Below, piece by piece: positions 7,977 through 15,943 of a stretch of DNA of 35,789 bases (position 1 is its first letter; each line of letters begins with the position of its first letter). The notes under the pieces were generated by a model that saw nothing but the letters and a program-made list of their open reading frames with translations, was not told where the DNA came from and made no database searches. Position numbers and translations under genes: made by a program. The stretch spans positions 1 through 35,789 of the forward strand of contig JAPULZ010000155.1 in the NCBI GenBank assembly GCA_027294455.1, written 5' to 3'. The stretch comes from Gemmatimonadota bacterium (GTDB taxonomy: Bacteria; Gemmatimonadota; Gemmatimonadetes; Gemmatimonadales; GWC2-71-9).

Positions 7977-7984
7977 GAAGATCG

Positions 7985-9142
7985 ATGAACATGTTACGTC
8001 GGTATGTACTGGTGCTTGGTGCGATGCTCGCCACTTTGGCGGGGTGCGCCGGTGAAGAGGCCGGGGGTCGGCAGAGTGCCGCTGCAGGAGCCGTCGCGGC
8101 GGCGCCGAAGACCGAGTTCGCCGGCCTCATCGAGCGGCTGTCCGAGTCTGGCGGATTTTTCGATACCGACAACTTGATCTCCAACGAAACGTCCTATCTC
8201 CACGTGATGGGGAAGATGCGCGAGATGGGTGTTGCCGGCGGCGCGTACATTGGGGTGGGGCCGGGCCAGAACCTTTCCTACATTGCGCAGATTCGTCCGC
8301 GCATTGCCTTCATCGTCGACATTCGGCGCGACAATCTCTTGCACCACTTATTGTACAAGTCGCTGTTCGAACTGGCCGACAATCGCATCGAATATTTGTC
8401 GTTGTTGTTGGGCCGCCCGACTCCGGACGACGCCGAGCAGTGGGGGGGGCGCAGTGTGGCCGAACTGGTGGCGTACGTGGACGGCGTCCCGTCCCAGGCC
8501 CGGGCCGAGCGCGCCAGTTGGACGGCCGTGCAGGATCGACTGGCGAGCTTCGGAGTCCCGCTGGACGATCGGGACCTGGAGACCATCCAACGCTTTCACG
8601 AGACGTTCATCAGGCATGGGTTGGATTTGCGATTCAATTCATTCGGGCGGGCACCGCAGCCGTATTATCCGACCTTGCGGGAGCTGATCCTGGAGCGGGA
8701 TCTTACCGGGAAGCAAGCCAACTACCTCGCCAGCCAGGACGATTTTCAGTTCGTCAAGGCCATGCAGCATGACGACCTGATCGTCCCGGTGGTGGGCAAC
8801 CTGGCGGGGACGCATGCGATGCGGGCCATCGCTGGATATCTCGCCGAGATCGGGGAGCACGTCTCAGCGTTCTACACGTCGAACGTCGAGTTCTACGTCA
8901 TGAGCGACGGGCTGTTCGGTCGGTTTGTCGACAACGTCGCGGCACTCCCCCACGACGAACGCGCCGTCATCATCCGGAGTTTTTTTGGGCGAGGGTTCCG
9001 CTCGCGCCATCCCCAGGCCGTGGCGGGTTACTATAGCACGCAGCTCCTCCAGACCGTGGAGAGCTTCGTCACTGAATACGTCGGGGGCGGCTATGTGAGC
9101 TATGTGGACGTGGTGACCCGGCACGCCCTGCCGCTGCGATAA
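7985..9142 (+). CDS. Lipoprotein resembling the LIC_10091 family
   Basis: This 385-residue protein starts with a lipoprotein signal ending LATLAGC (Cys20), so the mature protein is probably membrane-anchored and extracytoplasmic. After a low-complexity linker, residues about 38-385 include FDTDNLISNETSYLHVM, AYIGVGPGQNLSYIAQIRP, IVDIRRDNLLHHL and FYTSNVEFY. These match my recollection of the LIC_10091-like family of uncharacterised secreted proteins. The GVGPGQN segment followed by a strand ending in VDIRRDN is loosely reminiscent of a nucleotide- or SAM-binding Rossmann turn, which would be odd outside the cytoplasm. The frame is open upstream, but ATG at this position follows the DUF4260 stop by eight bases and begins the signal peptide. 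Function unknown. Confidence 0.75.
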   Translation: MNMLRRYVLVLGAMLATLAGCAGEEAGGRQSAAAGAVAAAPKTEFAGLIERLSESGGFFDTDNLISNETSYLHVMGKMREMGVAGGAYIGVGPGQNLSYIAQIRPRIAFIVDIRRDNLLHHLLYKSLFELADNRIEYLSLLLGRPTPDDAEQWGGRSVAELVAYVDGVPSQARAERASWTAVQDRLASFGVPLDDRDLETIQRFHETFIRHGLDLRFNSFGRAPQPYYPTLRELILERDLTGKQANYLASQDDFQFVKAMQHDDLIVPVVGNLAGTHAMRAIAGYLAEIGEHVSAFYTSNVEFYVMSDGLFGRFVDNVAALPHDERAVIIRSFFGRGFRSRHPQAVAGYYSTQLLQTVESFVTEYVGGGYVSYVDVVTRHALPLR

Positions 9143-9183
9143 CCCCGCCGCCCGGATCGGCCGGATCAGCCGTACGGCGGGGT
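9142..9183. terminator. 9-bp stem between convergent genes
   Basis: ACCCCGCCG pairs perfectly with CGGCGGGGT around a 24-base loop that itself contains short GGATC and CCGG repeats. The stem starts on the last base of the lipoprotein stop codon and ends 15 bases before the stop of the convergent cupin-H1 gene. There is no T-tract. It is probably a bidirectional 3' end structure. Confidence 0.5.
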
Positions 9184-9197
9184 CGTAGTGGTTGTTA

Positions 9198-9980
9198 CTA
9201 CCGTTTCGCGACCTTCCGTACCGTCCTGTGCACGCGCCGCGCCGTCTTGGAGGCTCTCTCGGTCGCCCGGCCTGCCGCACGCTTGGCCTTGCTGGCCGTC
9301 CTCTTGGCTTTCTTCGTGCCTCGCTTCACGGCCGTGCTCGCGCGTTTCGCCGCGCGCTTGGCCTGCTTGACGGTCTTCTTGGCTCTTTTCGTGCCGCGCC
9401 TTACGGCCCTGCCCGCGCGTCTTGCCGCCCGTTTGGCCGCTTTGGCGGTTTTGGTGGCCTTCTTCTTGGCTCGGCCGAGGGCGGCTTTCGCGCGCTTGGC
9501 CGTCTTCTTGGCGGATCGCTTGGCCCGCTTGGCCGCCTTGCGGGCCCGGGTCGTGGCCTTCTCAGCCTTGCGAGTGGTCCGAATCACGGCTTTTCGCGCT
9601 CGTTTGGTTGGCATTCGGCGGCTCCTTGTGGTGGCAGATTGGCGAGCGGGGCCGCCTCCAGCCGGAGACGGGGCCATGCCCACCAGCAACACGAGTGGCT
9701 CACTCCCGTTGTTCTGTACCCCGTGATCGATTCCCGCAGCCGCACACACGAACAGGCCGGGTCCGGCGGTTTGTGTTTCCTCTCCGACCACGAAATCCCC
9801 TGATCCCTCCACAACGTAATAAAACTTGTCCTGATCGGCGTGGCGGTGCACGGGTTGTGATTGACCGGGCGCGAGGGTGTTCAGGCCCACGAGCAGGCCT
9901 GGGCGGTCGAAGATTGTCGCCTTGAATATTTGTTCGGGATCGGTTTCGCTGCGAGTGCGATAGTCGATAAACGATGACAT
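9198..9980 (-). CDS. Cupin domain fused to histone H1-like basic tail
   Basis: This 260-residue frame has two unlike halves. Residues 1-110 are a single cupin barrel: PVHRHADQDKFYYVVEGSG supplies the first cupin motif (the usual Glu is not obvious) and GIDHGVQNNGSEPL the second. Residues about 123-260 are a histone H1/AlgP-like tail of Lys, Arg, Ala and Thr; by hand count 61 of the last 138 residues are Lys or Arg, with only two Glu, no Asp and no aromatic residues. Such tails bind DNA nonspecifically and compact nucleoids. A strong AGG-type ribosome site and ATG lie exactly where the tail begins, so a free H1-like protein may also be made. The chosen start has GGAGG eight bases upstream; a GTG five codons earlier is less likely. 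The AAA+ gene lies 56 bases upstream on the same strand. Confidence 0.85.
   Translation of the reverse strand: MSSFIDYRTRSETDPEQIFKATIFDRPGLLVGLNTLAPGQSQPVHRHADQDKFYYVVEGSGDFVVGEETQTAGPGLFVCAAAGIDHGVQNNGSEPLVLLVGMAPSPAGGGPARQSATTRSRRMPTKRARKAVIRTTRKAEKATTRARKAAKRAKRSAKKTAKRAKAALGRAKKKATKTAKAAKRAARRAGRAVRRGTKRAKKTVKQAKRAAKRASTAVKRGTKKAKRTASKAKRAAGRATERASKTARRVHRTVRKVAKR
9282..9431 (-). repeat. 75-bp tandem repeat encoding the H1-like tail
   Basis: Two adjacent 75-base units (split at 9356/9357) encode 25-residue repeats, RAARRAGRAVRRGTKRAKK... and RAAKRASTAVKRGTKKAKR..., identical at 16 of 25 positions by hand comparison. A weaker third unit begins at 9432 in the same register. This is a typical expansion mode for H1-like bacterial tails and is likely to vary in length between strains. 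Confidence 0.75.
9612..9627 (-). promoter_or_regulatory. Internal Shine-Dalgarno and ATG at the domain boundary
   Basis: Reading the minus strand, AAGGAG is followed seven bases later by an in-frame ATG that begins MPTKRARKAV, the first residues of the basic tail. The site lies inside the cupin-H1 frame, exactly between the two domains. It would allow a separate 138-residue H1-like protein. Whether it is used is inference. Confidence 0.6.
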
Positions 9981-10036
9981 TGGTTGGACCTCCACGAGTC
10001 AACCGTCACCGGCCACTGGCATCGGCCGGCGGCAGG

Positions 10037-11527
10037 TCAGTGCACGCTTACGAAACGGCCCCGGGCGGCCTCCCGCAGTCGGACGACATCTTCCCGACGT
10101 GAGATCGAGAGCGGGACGGTCTCGCTCAGCTCCTGCAAGATAACGCTGGTGTCCAAGGGACGCTTCCGGTGCAAGGAGCGATAGAGAGACGCGATCACCG
10201 CTTGTTCGATCTCGGCACCGCTGAATCCCTCGGCGGCGGCAGTGAGACGATCCAGGTCGAAATCGTCGGGCGATTGCTTGTGCAACTCGAGATGGATCGT
10301 GAAGATCGCACGGCGTTCTGCTTCACTCGGCAGGTCGACGAAAAATATTTCATCGAATCGTCCTTTCCGAAGCAGCTCGGGCGGGGTATTCGAGAGGTCG
10401 TTCGCGGTGGCCACGACGAAGACCGGTTGCTGTTTTTCCTGGAGCCAGGTCAGGAACGCCCCGAACAGTCGCTGGCTCACCCCTCCGTCCTGGGTTCCAC
10501 TGCTGCGCACGGGCATGGCCTTCTCGATTTCGTCGATCCACAACACCGCCGGCGCCATGGACTCCGCCATCGCGATCGCCTTGCGGAAGTTCTTTTCCGA
10601 TTCGCCGATGTACTTGTCGAAGAGCCGGCCGGCGTCGAGCTTGAGCAGGGGCAGGTGCCACTCCCGCGCGATGGCTTTGGCCGCCAGCGATTTCCCGCAT
10701 CCCTGCACGCCCACGATGAATATCCCGCGCGGCGGGTGAAGGTTGAGCGCGCGGGCCTCCGGCGAGAACCCGAGACGGGCCCGCGCCAACCATTGCTTCA
10801 AGTTGTTGAACCCGCCCAGCTCGTACCGGTTGGCTGCGGCGGGAAAGTACTCCAGCAACCCGCCGTCCCGGATGATCTGGGCTTTGCGTTCGATGACTTT
10901 CGATACGTCGTCCGGCCCGAGCTTACCGTCGACCAGGGCCGCGTAGGCGATGATCTGCCTCGCCTGGTTGAGCGTCATCCCGGTCAGGGCGTTCACGAGC
11001 TCGTCGAACTCGTCGTTGCTGAGTTGATATTCGATGTTCCGCTGCGCCATGAGGGATTGGATGACGGGCTGGATGCCCTGTCGAATCTCGTCTCTGGTGG
11101 GAAGCTGTAGGTCGAAGTGCACGACCTTGTGCTCGATGTTGCTGGGAAGCGAGAGCGTGGGACTGGTCAAGACGATGGTCGAGAGGTTGCGCGCGAAGCC
11201 CTGGGCCACCTCGCGAAATTTTCGGGCCACCGCGGGATTGTCGAGATACTGCGCGAAGTCTTTCAAATGAAACAGCGCCTTGACGGTCAAGTCTTCGATG
11301 TGTTTCACCAAACCCAGCGGGTCGGCGGTGCCGTGAATCGCTTGTGTCGCGGGTAACCGCACGAGGCCCTGCGTCACCGACCAATCGAAGACCGTCAGCC
11401 CGAGTTCATTGGCCGCGGCTCGTATCAACTTTGCGGCGCGATCTTCCTCCACGGTTTCGATGGCGATGATAGAGTGAAAGGAGAGGACCAGGGTCTTGAG
11501 ATCGTGCAGCGGGCTCGAAGTCGTCAT
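10037..11527 (-). CDS. Ycf46-like AAA+ ATPase
   Basis: This 496-residue protein has an N-terminal region (about 1-235) with a degenerate nucleotide-binding-like domain (LSFHSIIAIETVEEDRA) and a C-terminal canonical AAA+ module. Walker A GVQGCGKS is at about 273-280, Walker B VLWIDE at 328-333, sensor-1 ATAND at 373-377, the arginine finger in RKGRFDE near 387-393, and sensor-2 GFSGAEIE at 434-441. This layout and length match the chloroplast Ycf46/cyanobacterial relatives, whose role is poorly defined. The MTTSSPLHDLKTL start gives family-typical length; an in-frame start 18 codons upstream is possible. The cupin-H1 gene follows after 56 bases on the same strand, so the two are probably one transcript. 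It should be a cytoplasmic remodelling ATPase; its substrate is unknown. Confidence 0.87.
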   Translation of the reverse strand: MTTSSPLHDLKTLVLSFHSIIAIETVEEDRAAKLIRAAANELGLTVFDWSVTQGLVRLPATQAIHGTADPLGLVKHIEDLTVKALFHLKDFAQYLDNPAVARKFREVAQGFARNLSTIVLTSPTLSLPSNIEHKVVHFDLQLPTRDEIRQGIQPVIQSLMAQRNIEYQLSNDEFDELVNALTGMTLNQARQIIAYAALVDGKLGPDDVSKVIERKAQIIRDGGLLEYFPAAANRYELGGFNNLKQWLARARLGFSPEARALNLHPPRGIFIVGVQGCGKSLAAKAIAREWHLPLLKLDAGRLFDKYIGESEKNFRKAIAMAESMAPAVLWIDEIEKAMPVRSSGTQDGGVSQRLFGAFLTWLQEKQQPVFVVATANDLSNTPPELLRKGRFDEIFFVDLPSEAERRAIFTIHLELHKQSPDDFDLDRLTAAAEGFSGAEIEQAVIASLYRSLHRKRPLDTSVILQELSETVPLSISRREDVVRLREAARGRFVSVH

Positions 11528-11881
11528 CGCGAAGCATTTCGGGTTGCCGATGCGATGACCGAAACGCATCGAGGGTACCAATTCGTCCTACACGGCCTGT
11601 CGGACGATGCCGCATTGTGCGGGTGTGCCCTAACAATAGGAAAACCGGTTCCGTCGGGCCAGAGACCGGGTGTGCCCATGTGTGTTTCGGCCACAGCCTG
11701 GAGTTTATTTGACGAACACTGAACATAGCCTCGACACGCATTGGTCCAGGTGTCTAGGTAATTGACGGATCCTCCCGACTTTCCAACATTGGAGATGATG
11801 GTCGTACATGCCCTCGCATCGACCCTCGCTCTCACGGCGTGGCGGTGAGCGGCATGCCATGCCAAAGATGGGAGGAGCAGT
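11528..11881. other. 354-bp divergent intergenic region
   Basis: This gap holds the start regions of the AAA+ gene (leftward) and the degenerate GGDEF gene (rightward). I see no convincing gene: the open frames here are extensions or shadows of the flanking genes. TTGACG at 11762-11767 with AACATT 17 bases later is a weak promoter candidate for the rightward gene. A good GGAGGAG ribosome site lies just before the GGDEF start. No tRNA or other RNA structure was recognised. Confidence 0.4.
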
Positions 11882-13282
11882 ATGGGCACCATCGCTATCC
11901 TCCTGGCGGGCGTCGCCGGGGGCATGGTGCTGGGTGCGGTGGGATTCGCCGTGGTGCGGTCCCGCCGTCTGGTTACCAAGGACGTCGGGTCCCTTCCGGC
12001 AAACGTGCATCACGTCGTCGATCTCCTTCGGCGTGTCCATGGGGCCGCGGCTGCGTGCGTGGTGGTGCAGAATGCCGAGCCCGTCTGGTCCCTGGGGTTT
12101 CCCCGTCCTCCCTCGAGCACGCTCGAACGAGCGGAGATTTATGCGACCCTGGCGCTGGGCGACGGCCGGCAACACATCGGCCGGGAACAGCACGTCGTCG
12201 TGGCGCTGGGGGATGGCCGCGTGGGGTGCGCCGTGTTGTTTGGCGGACCGGAGGCAAGTGCGGCACTCATCGACGAGGTCTTGGCAGATTTGCGGCGCCT
12301 GCTGGCGGAGTTCCAACTCGCCCGCGTTCGCGAGCTGGGCACTCTGGAGGACCGGCGCAGCGCGCCGGGCTGGCTGACACCCGACACGATCGAGGGCATC
12401 GGGGCGGGCCTCTGCGAGGCCGTTCGGCGAGCCACCTCGCTTCCCGCGGCCGTGGTGGTCCGGGATCCCATGACCGAGCTGGCCAGCGTCGTGGCCGTCT
12501 CGGCCGGGGCCGATCGTCGCCTCACCCGCCTCACGATCGCGCCCACATCGGTGGTGGGACGGGCCTGCCTGAGCGAGTTGACCGCGGTGGGGACGGGGGG
12601 AGAGTTGTTCGGCGTCCAGCAACAGAACCGGCGGCGCCGCGAGGCGACCGGGATCGTGTATTCCCTGGGCGACGGGACGCGGAGCGTCGGCGCCCTGGTG
12701 GTGTTCGGGGAGAGGCTCGACCCCGCGGCGAACCGAGAGGTGAAAGGGCTCGTCGAGGAAGCCGGGCCGCACATTGGGCGGGCCGGGGCCCTGTTCTTGG
12801 CCCAGCACCGCACCATGACCGACGAGCTCACTGGCCAACCCAATCGGCGCGCCTTGCACGAGGCCATACGCCAGCGGACGCATAGGGAGTGTTCCCTGTT
12901 GCGCGTCCACGTTGATCAGCTCGACGAGCTGCAAGTCCAGGCGACCTCCGCCGCGCTCCGGCACGTGGCGGGCATCTTCCGCCGCAGCTTGCGCGACTAC
13001 GACGTCGCGGCCCGAGTCGACGACGAGTTCGCGCTGTTCTTGCCCGATACGCCGTTTCATCACGCGGTGGGTGTGGCGGACCGCGTGCGAATCGCCGTCA
13101 GCGAGTCGCTCTTGGACTGGGGAGGTCGTGAGTACGTGATCACGTGCTCATTCGGCGTGGCGTCGGTTCCGGACGCATCGGCCAGCACAGAGAGCCTCGT
13201 CACGGCGGCGGACGCGGCGCTGCGCACCGCCAAGGCAAAGGGCCGCAACCGTATTTCTGCCGTCCATCCCGAGCTGAACTAG
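11882..13282 (+). CDS. Degenerate GGDEF-domain protein, probably inactive cyclase
   Basis: The protein has 466 residues: one N-terminal transmembrane helix (about 4-25), a middle region (about 40-305) that looks like one or two GAF-type sensory folds, and a C-terminal GGDEF-fold domain (about 312-460). The domain opens with DELTGQPNRRALHEAI and closes with ADAALRTAKAKGRNR, as usual. The signature is broken: ARVDDEFALF at about 377-386 replaces ARYGGDEFAL, losing both glycines and one residue of length, and the NDxxGHxxGD stretch is missing. An RxxD (Arg371, Asp374) precedes the site, so c-di-GMP binding as a receptor remains possible. A strong GGAGGAG site lies four bases before the ATG. Likely a membrane sensor or c-di-GMP effector rather than a synthase. 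Confidence 0.85.
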   Translation: MGTIAILLAGVAGGMVLGAVGFAVVRSRRLVTKDVGSLPANVHHVVDLLRRVHGAAAACVVVQNAEPVWSLGFPRPPSSTLERAEIYATLALGDGRQHIGREQHVVVALGDGRVGCAVLFGGPEASAALIDEVLADLRRLLAEFQLARVRELGTLEDRRSAPGWLTPDTIEGIGAGLCEAVRRATSLPAAVVVRDPMTELASVVAVSAGADRRLTRLTIAPTSVVGRACLSELTAVGTGGELFGVQQQNRRRREATGIVYSLGDGTRSVGALVVFGERLDPAANREVKGLVEEAGPHIGRAGALFLAQHRTMTDELTGQPNRRALHEAIRQRTHRECSLLRVHVDQLDELQVQATSAALRHVAGIFRRSLRDYDVAARVDDEFALFLPDTPFHHAVGVADRVRIAVSESLLDWGGREYVITCSFGVASVPDASASTESLVTAADAALRTAKAKGRNRISAVHPELN

Positions 13283-13313
13283 CGCATCGCGCGACAATTC
13301 GTGATAATTCGAC

Positions 13314-13784
13314 ATGCGCTGGATTGTTACGTACCGCCGATTGATATTTGCCACCCCGCTCCTGGCGGGTTGTGTGATCTTCGAGTCGAGGAGCACCAAC
13401 CTGCTGGCGGATTTGGCAGACAACCGTGCGGTGTGGGAGGCGGCCGGTCTCACCGACTACACGATGCAGTTTCAACGTCAGTGCCTGTTTTGTCCCACCG
13501 ATTTGATCACCCCCGTGGAGCTGACGGTGCGGGACGACGTGATCGAGGCGGTGTTCGATCTGGAGCTCCAGGTGCCGCGGACCGAATGGCAAGAAGGCGA
13601 TTATCTCACGGTGACCGAGCTGTTCGACACCATTCAGGATGCGATCGACCTGCAAGCCGCGGAGATCAAGATCAGGTACGACGGGACGTTGGGCTATCCC
13701 GCCGAGATCAACATCGATTTCAACCGGCGGTTCGTCGATGACGACATCGACGTGGTGGTTCAGGACGTCATGCCGCTCAACTAG
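13314..13784 (+). CDS. DUF6174-like putative lipoprotein
   Basis: This 156-residue protein begins with a short signal and lipobox LLAGC (Cys20), so it is probably exported and lipid-anchored. The body fits DUF6174: ADNRAVWEAAGLTDYTMQFQRQC at about 35-57 with a paired CLFC, then ELTVRDDVIEAV, TVTELFDTIQDAI, and a C-terminal IKIRYDGTLGYPAEINIDFNRRFVDDD. The family function is unknown. It starts 31 bases after the GGDEF stop, so the two may share a transcript, which then ends at the intrinsic terminator just downstream. Confidence 0.8.
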   Translation: MRWIVTYRRLIFATPLLAGCVIFESRSTNLLADLADNRAVWEAAGLTDYTMQFQRQCLFCPTDLITPVELTVRDDVIEAVFDLELQVPRTEWQEGDYLTVTELFDTIQDAIDLQAAEIKIRYDGTLGYPAEINIDFNRRFVDDDIDVVVQDVMPLN

Positions 13785-13789
13785 ACGCG

Positions 13790-13829
13790 AGCCCCCCCTC
13801 GCCATTGTCGCCCCGGGGGGCTTTTTTTT
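13790..13829 (+). terminator. Intrinsic (Rho-independent) terminator
   Basis: AGCCCCCC pairs with GGGGGGCT around a 17-base loop, followed at once by a run of eight T residues. It begins six bases after the DUF6174 stop and is the only textbook intrinsic terminator I found in the window. It separates the GGDEF-DUF6174 unit from the alpha/beta hydrolase gene. Confidence 0.92.
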
Positions 13830-13866
13830 GCCTCCGGTCCCGGTGGTGCAAACCAGGAGTGTCTCC

Positions 13867-15891
13867 ATGAAATGTGCGAGTGTCTTTTTTCTCCTCTCCT
13901 TGGTCGGTCTCTCGGGCCCAGCCGGCTTGTGGGCCGAGGTCGTGCGCGTGATCATCGATGAGCGGGTGGACGTGTTGGGTGGGCGGCCGTTCGGGAGCGT
14001 CGGTGCGTACGAGAGAATCGTGGGCAGGGTGTTCTTCGTCTTCGATCCCGCGAATCCGCTGAACGCGCGCATTGTCGATCTCGACAAGGCACCGCGCAAT
14101 GCCGACGGGTTCGTGGAGGCCTGGGCGAACTTCATGGTGTTGCGGCCCAAAGACCCGTCGCGCGGCTCGGGTACCGCGCTCCTCGAAGTGAGCAACCGGG
14201 GAGGGAAAGCGATCTTGTCCTACTTTAACGGCGCCCGGGGATCGCGCGATCCTACGGTGGAGGAACACTTCGGCGACGGGTTGTTGATGCGACTCGGTCT
14301 CACCGTCATGTGGGTCGGCTGGCAGCACGACGTGGCTGAAGCAGCGGGCATGATGCGGTCTTTTCTCCCCAGCGCGTCCGACGGTGGGACTCCCATCCGC
14401 GGGCTGGTACGGGCGGATTGGACCGTAGACCGGCCCGAGCAGTCCTTGGGCTTGGGGCATCGGGCGAATCTGCCCTATCCCGTGGCCGACCCGAAGCATC
14501 CGGACAACGTGCTGACGGTGCGCGACGGGCGCACGGCGCCCCGCCGTGTCGTTCCAAGGAGCGGGTGGTGGTTCGCCAGCGCGCAAGACGGACGCGTCGT
14601 GCCCGATCGCACGCGCGTGTACGTGGACTCCGGGTTTGCGGCGGGCAAGATCTACGAGATGGTGTACGTGGCCGAGGATCCCAAAGTCGTCGGTCTCGGA
14701 CTGGCCATCATTCGGGACATGATGTCGTACGCCAAGTACGATGCCGATGCGGAATTCCCCGTGCAGCGTGCCATCGCCATCGGCATTTCGCAGACGGGCC
14801 GGTTCCTGCGCCACTTCTTGTACCAAGGATTCAACACCGACGAGCGGCGACGCCAGGTGTACGACGGGGTGATGGTGCACACGGCGGGCGCAGGGCGCGG
14901 GAGTTTCAATCATCGCTTTGCCCAGCCCTCTCGTGACGCGCACCGGTATTCGGCGTTCTTTTATCCGACGGACATCTTCCCGTTTGCAAGCGGCGCCCAA
15001 ACCGATACCCAGACAGGGGTGACCGACGGCTTGTTCTCGCATCAGCACGATGCGGCCCATCTTCCCAAGGTTTTCTACACGAACACCGGCTACGAGTATT
15101 GGGGCCGCGCGGCATCGCTCATCCACACGTCGTTCGACGGGAGCAGAGACGTCGCGCTGCAGCCGAATGAACGCGCATACCATTTGGCGAGCGGACAGCA
15201 TTTCCTCGGACGGTTTCCACCGCCGGACGCCAGTCGTCTTCCCGGCAGTAAGGCCTATCGCGGGAATCCGCTGCATTTTCAATACGCACTCCGCGCGTTG
15301 CTCGTGGGCATGGTAGATTGGGTATGGTCCCGGGGGGAGCCGCCGCCGAATACGCACCCGCGGATCGACGAGGAAACGCTCGTACGGCTCGAGGACGTGC
15401 AATTCCCGCGCATACCGGGACTCGCGTTTCCGACCGTGACGCACGATGCGTACCGAGTAGACTACGGGCCTCGGTGGCGTGACGGGATCATCGACAATCA
15501 GCCGCCCGTCGTGGGCGAGCCGTTCGGCGTGCGCGTCCCCCAGACGGACGAATTCGGTAACGATCGTGGGGGTGTCGCCACCGTCGAGATCTTGGCGCCC
15601 TTGGCGACGTACGCGCCGTGGAATTTGCGCACCGGGTTCGTGGGGGGCACCGCGGAACTGACGGATTTCATCGGCACGTACATCCCGCTCCCGAGGACCG
15701 AGGCGGAGCGCCGCCAAATGGGCGATCCGCGTCCGAGCATCGAGTCGTTGTACGACGGCCGTGATGACTATCGGGGCGTGGCCCGCCGTGCCGCCTTGCA
15801 GCTGGTCGAGCAGGGTTTCTTGCTGGAGGAGCACGTCGACGCCGTCATGCGCCGGGCCGGCGAGCATTGGGATTGGATTCACCGCAATTGA
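13867..15891 (+). CDS. Secreted alpha/beta hydrolase domain protein
   Basis: This 674-residue protein has a signal peptide (1-23, cleavage after GLWA) and matches the large 'alpha/beta hydrolase domain-containing' family (ABhydrolase_10 type) of exported, mostly uncharacterised esterase-like proteins. The nucleophile elbow is GISQTGRF with Ser308. Other conserved stretches are EVSNRGGK (107-114), WVGWQHDV (149-156), FNHRFAQPSRD, and the late AALQLVEQGFLLEEH. AGGAG lies seven bases before the ATG, which fixes the start although the frame is open upstream. The gene follows the intrinsic terminator, so it needs its own promoter in the short gap. The acid and base of the triad cannot be placed with confidence. 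Substrate unknown. Confidence 0.88.
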   Translation: MKCASVFFLLSLVGLSGPAGLWAEVVRVIIDERVDVLGGRPFGSVGAYERIVGRVFFVFDPANPLNARIVDLDKAPRNADGFVEAWANFMVLRPKDPSRGSGTALLEVSNRGGKAILSYFNGARGSRDPTVEEHFGDGLLMRLGLTVMWVGWQHDVAEAAGMMRSFLPSASDGGTPIRGLVRADWTVDRPEQSLGLGHRANLPYPVADPKHPDNVLTVRDGRTAPRRVVPRSGWWFASAQDGRVVPDRTRVYVDSGFAAGKIYEMVYVAEDPKVVGLGLAIIRDMMSYAKYDADAEFPVQRAIAIGISQTGRFLRHFLYQGFNTDERRRQVYDGVMVHTAGAGRGSFNHRFAQPSRDAHRYSAFFYPTDIFPFASGAQTDTQTGVTDGLFSHQHDAAHLPKVFYTNTGYEYWGRAASLIHTSFDGSRDVALQPNERAYHLASGQHFLGRFPPPDASRLPGSKAYRGNPLHFQYALRALLVGMVDWVWSRGEPPPNTHPRIDEETLVRLEDVQFPRIPGLAFPTVTHDAYRVDYGPRWRDGIIDNQPPVVGEPFGVRVPQTDEFGNDRGGVATVEILAPLATYAPWNLRTGFVGGTAELTDFIGTYIPLPRTEAERRQMGDPRPSIESLYDGRDDYRGVARRAALQLVEQGFLLEEHVDAVMRRAGEHWDWIHRN

Positions 15892-15943
15892 CGCGACCGG
15901 ACCGTGCGCGGCCCGAGGCCCTTTAGGGCGAGAGGGATCTGTT

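Noticed and set aside
9282..9500. Periodic repeats that could suggest a CRISPR array
   Set aside because: Units are adjacent 75-bp coding repeats without spacers, in frame with the H1-like tail.
9247..9726. A plus-strand Ala/Leu/Arg-rich frame that could look like a membrane protein
   Set aside because: It is the complement of the Lys/Ala-rich H1-like tail; its hydrophobic repeats arise from the antisense of AAG/GCC codons.
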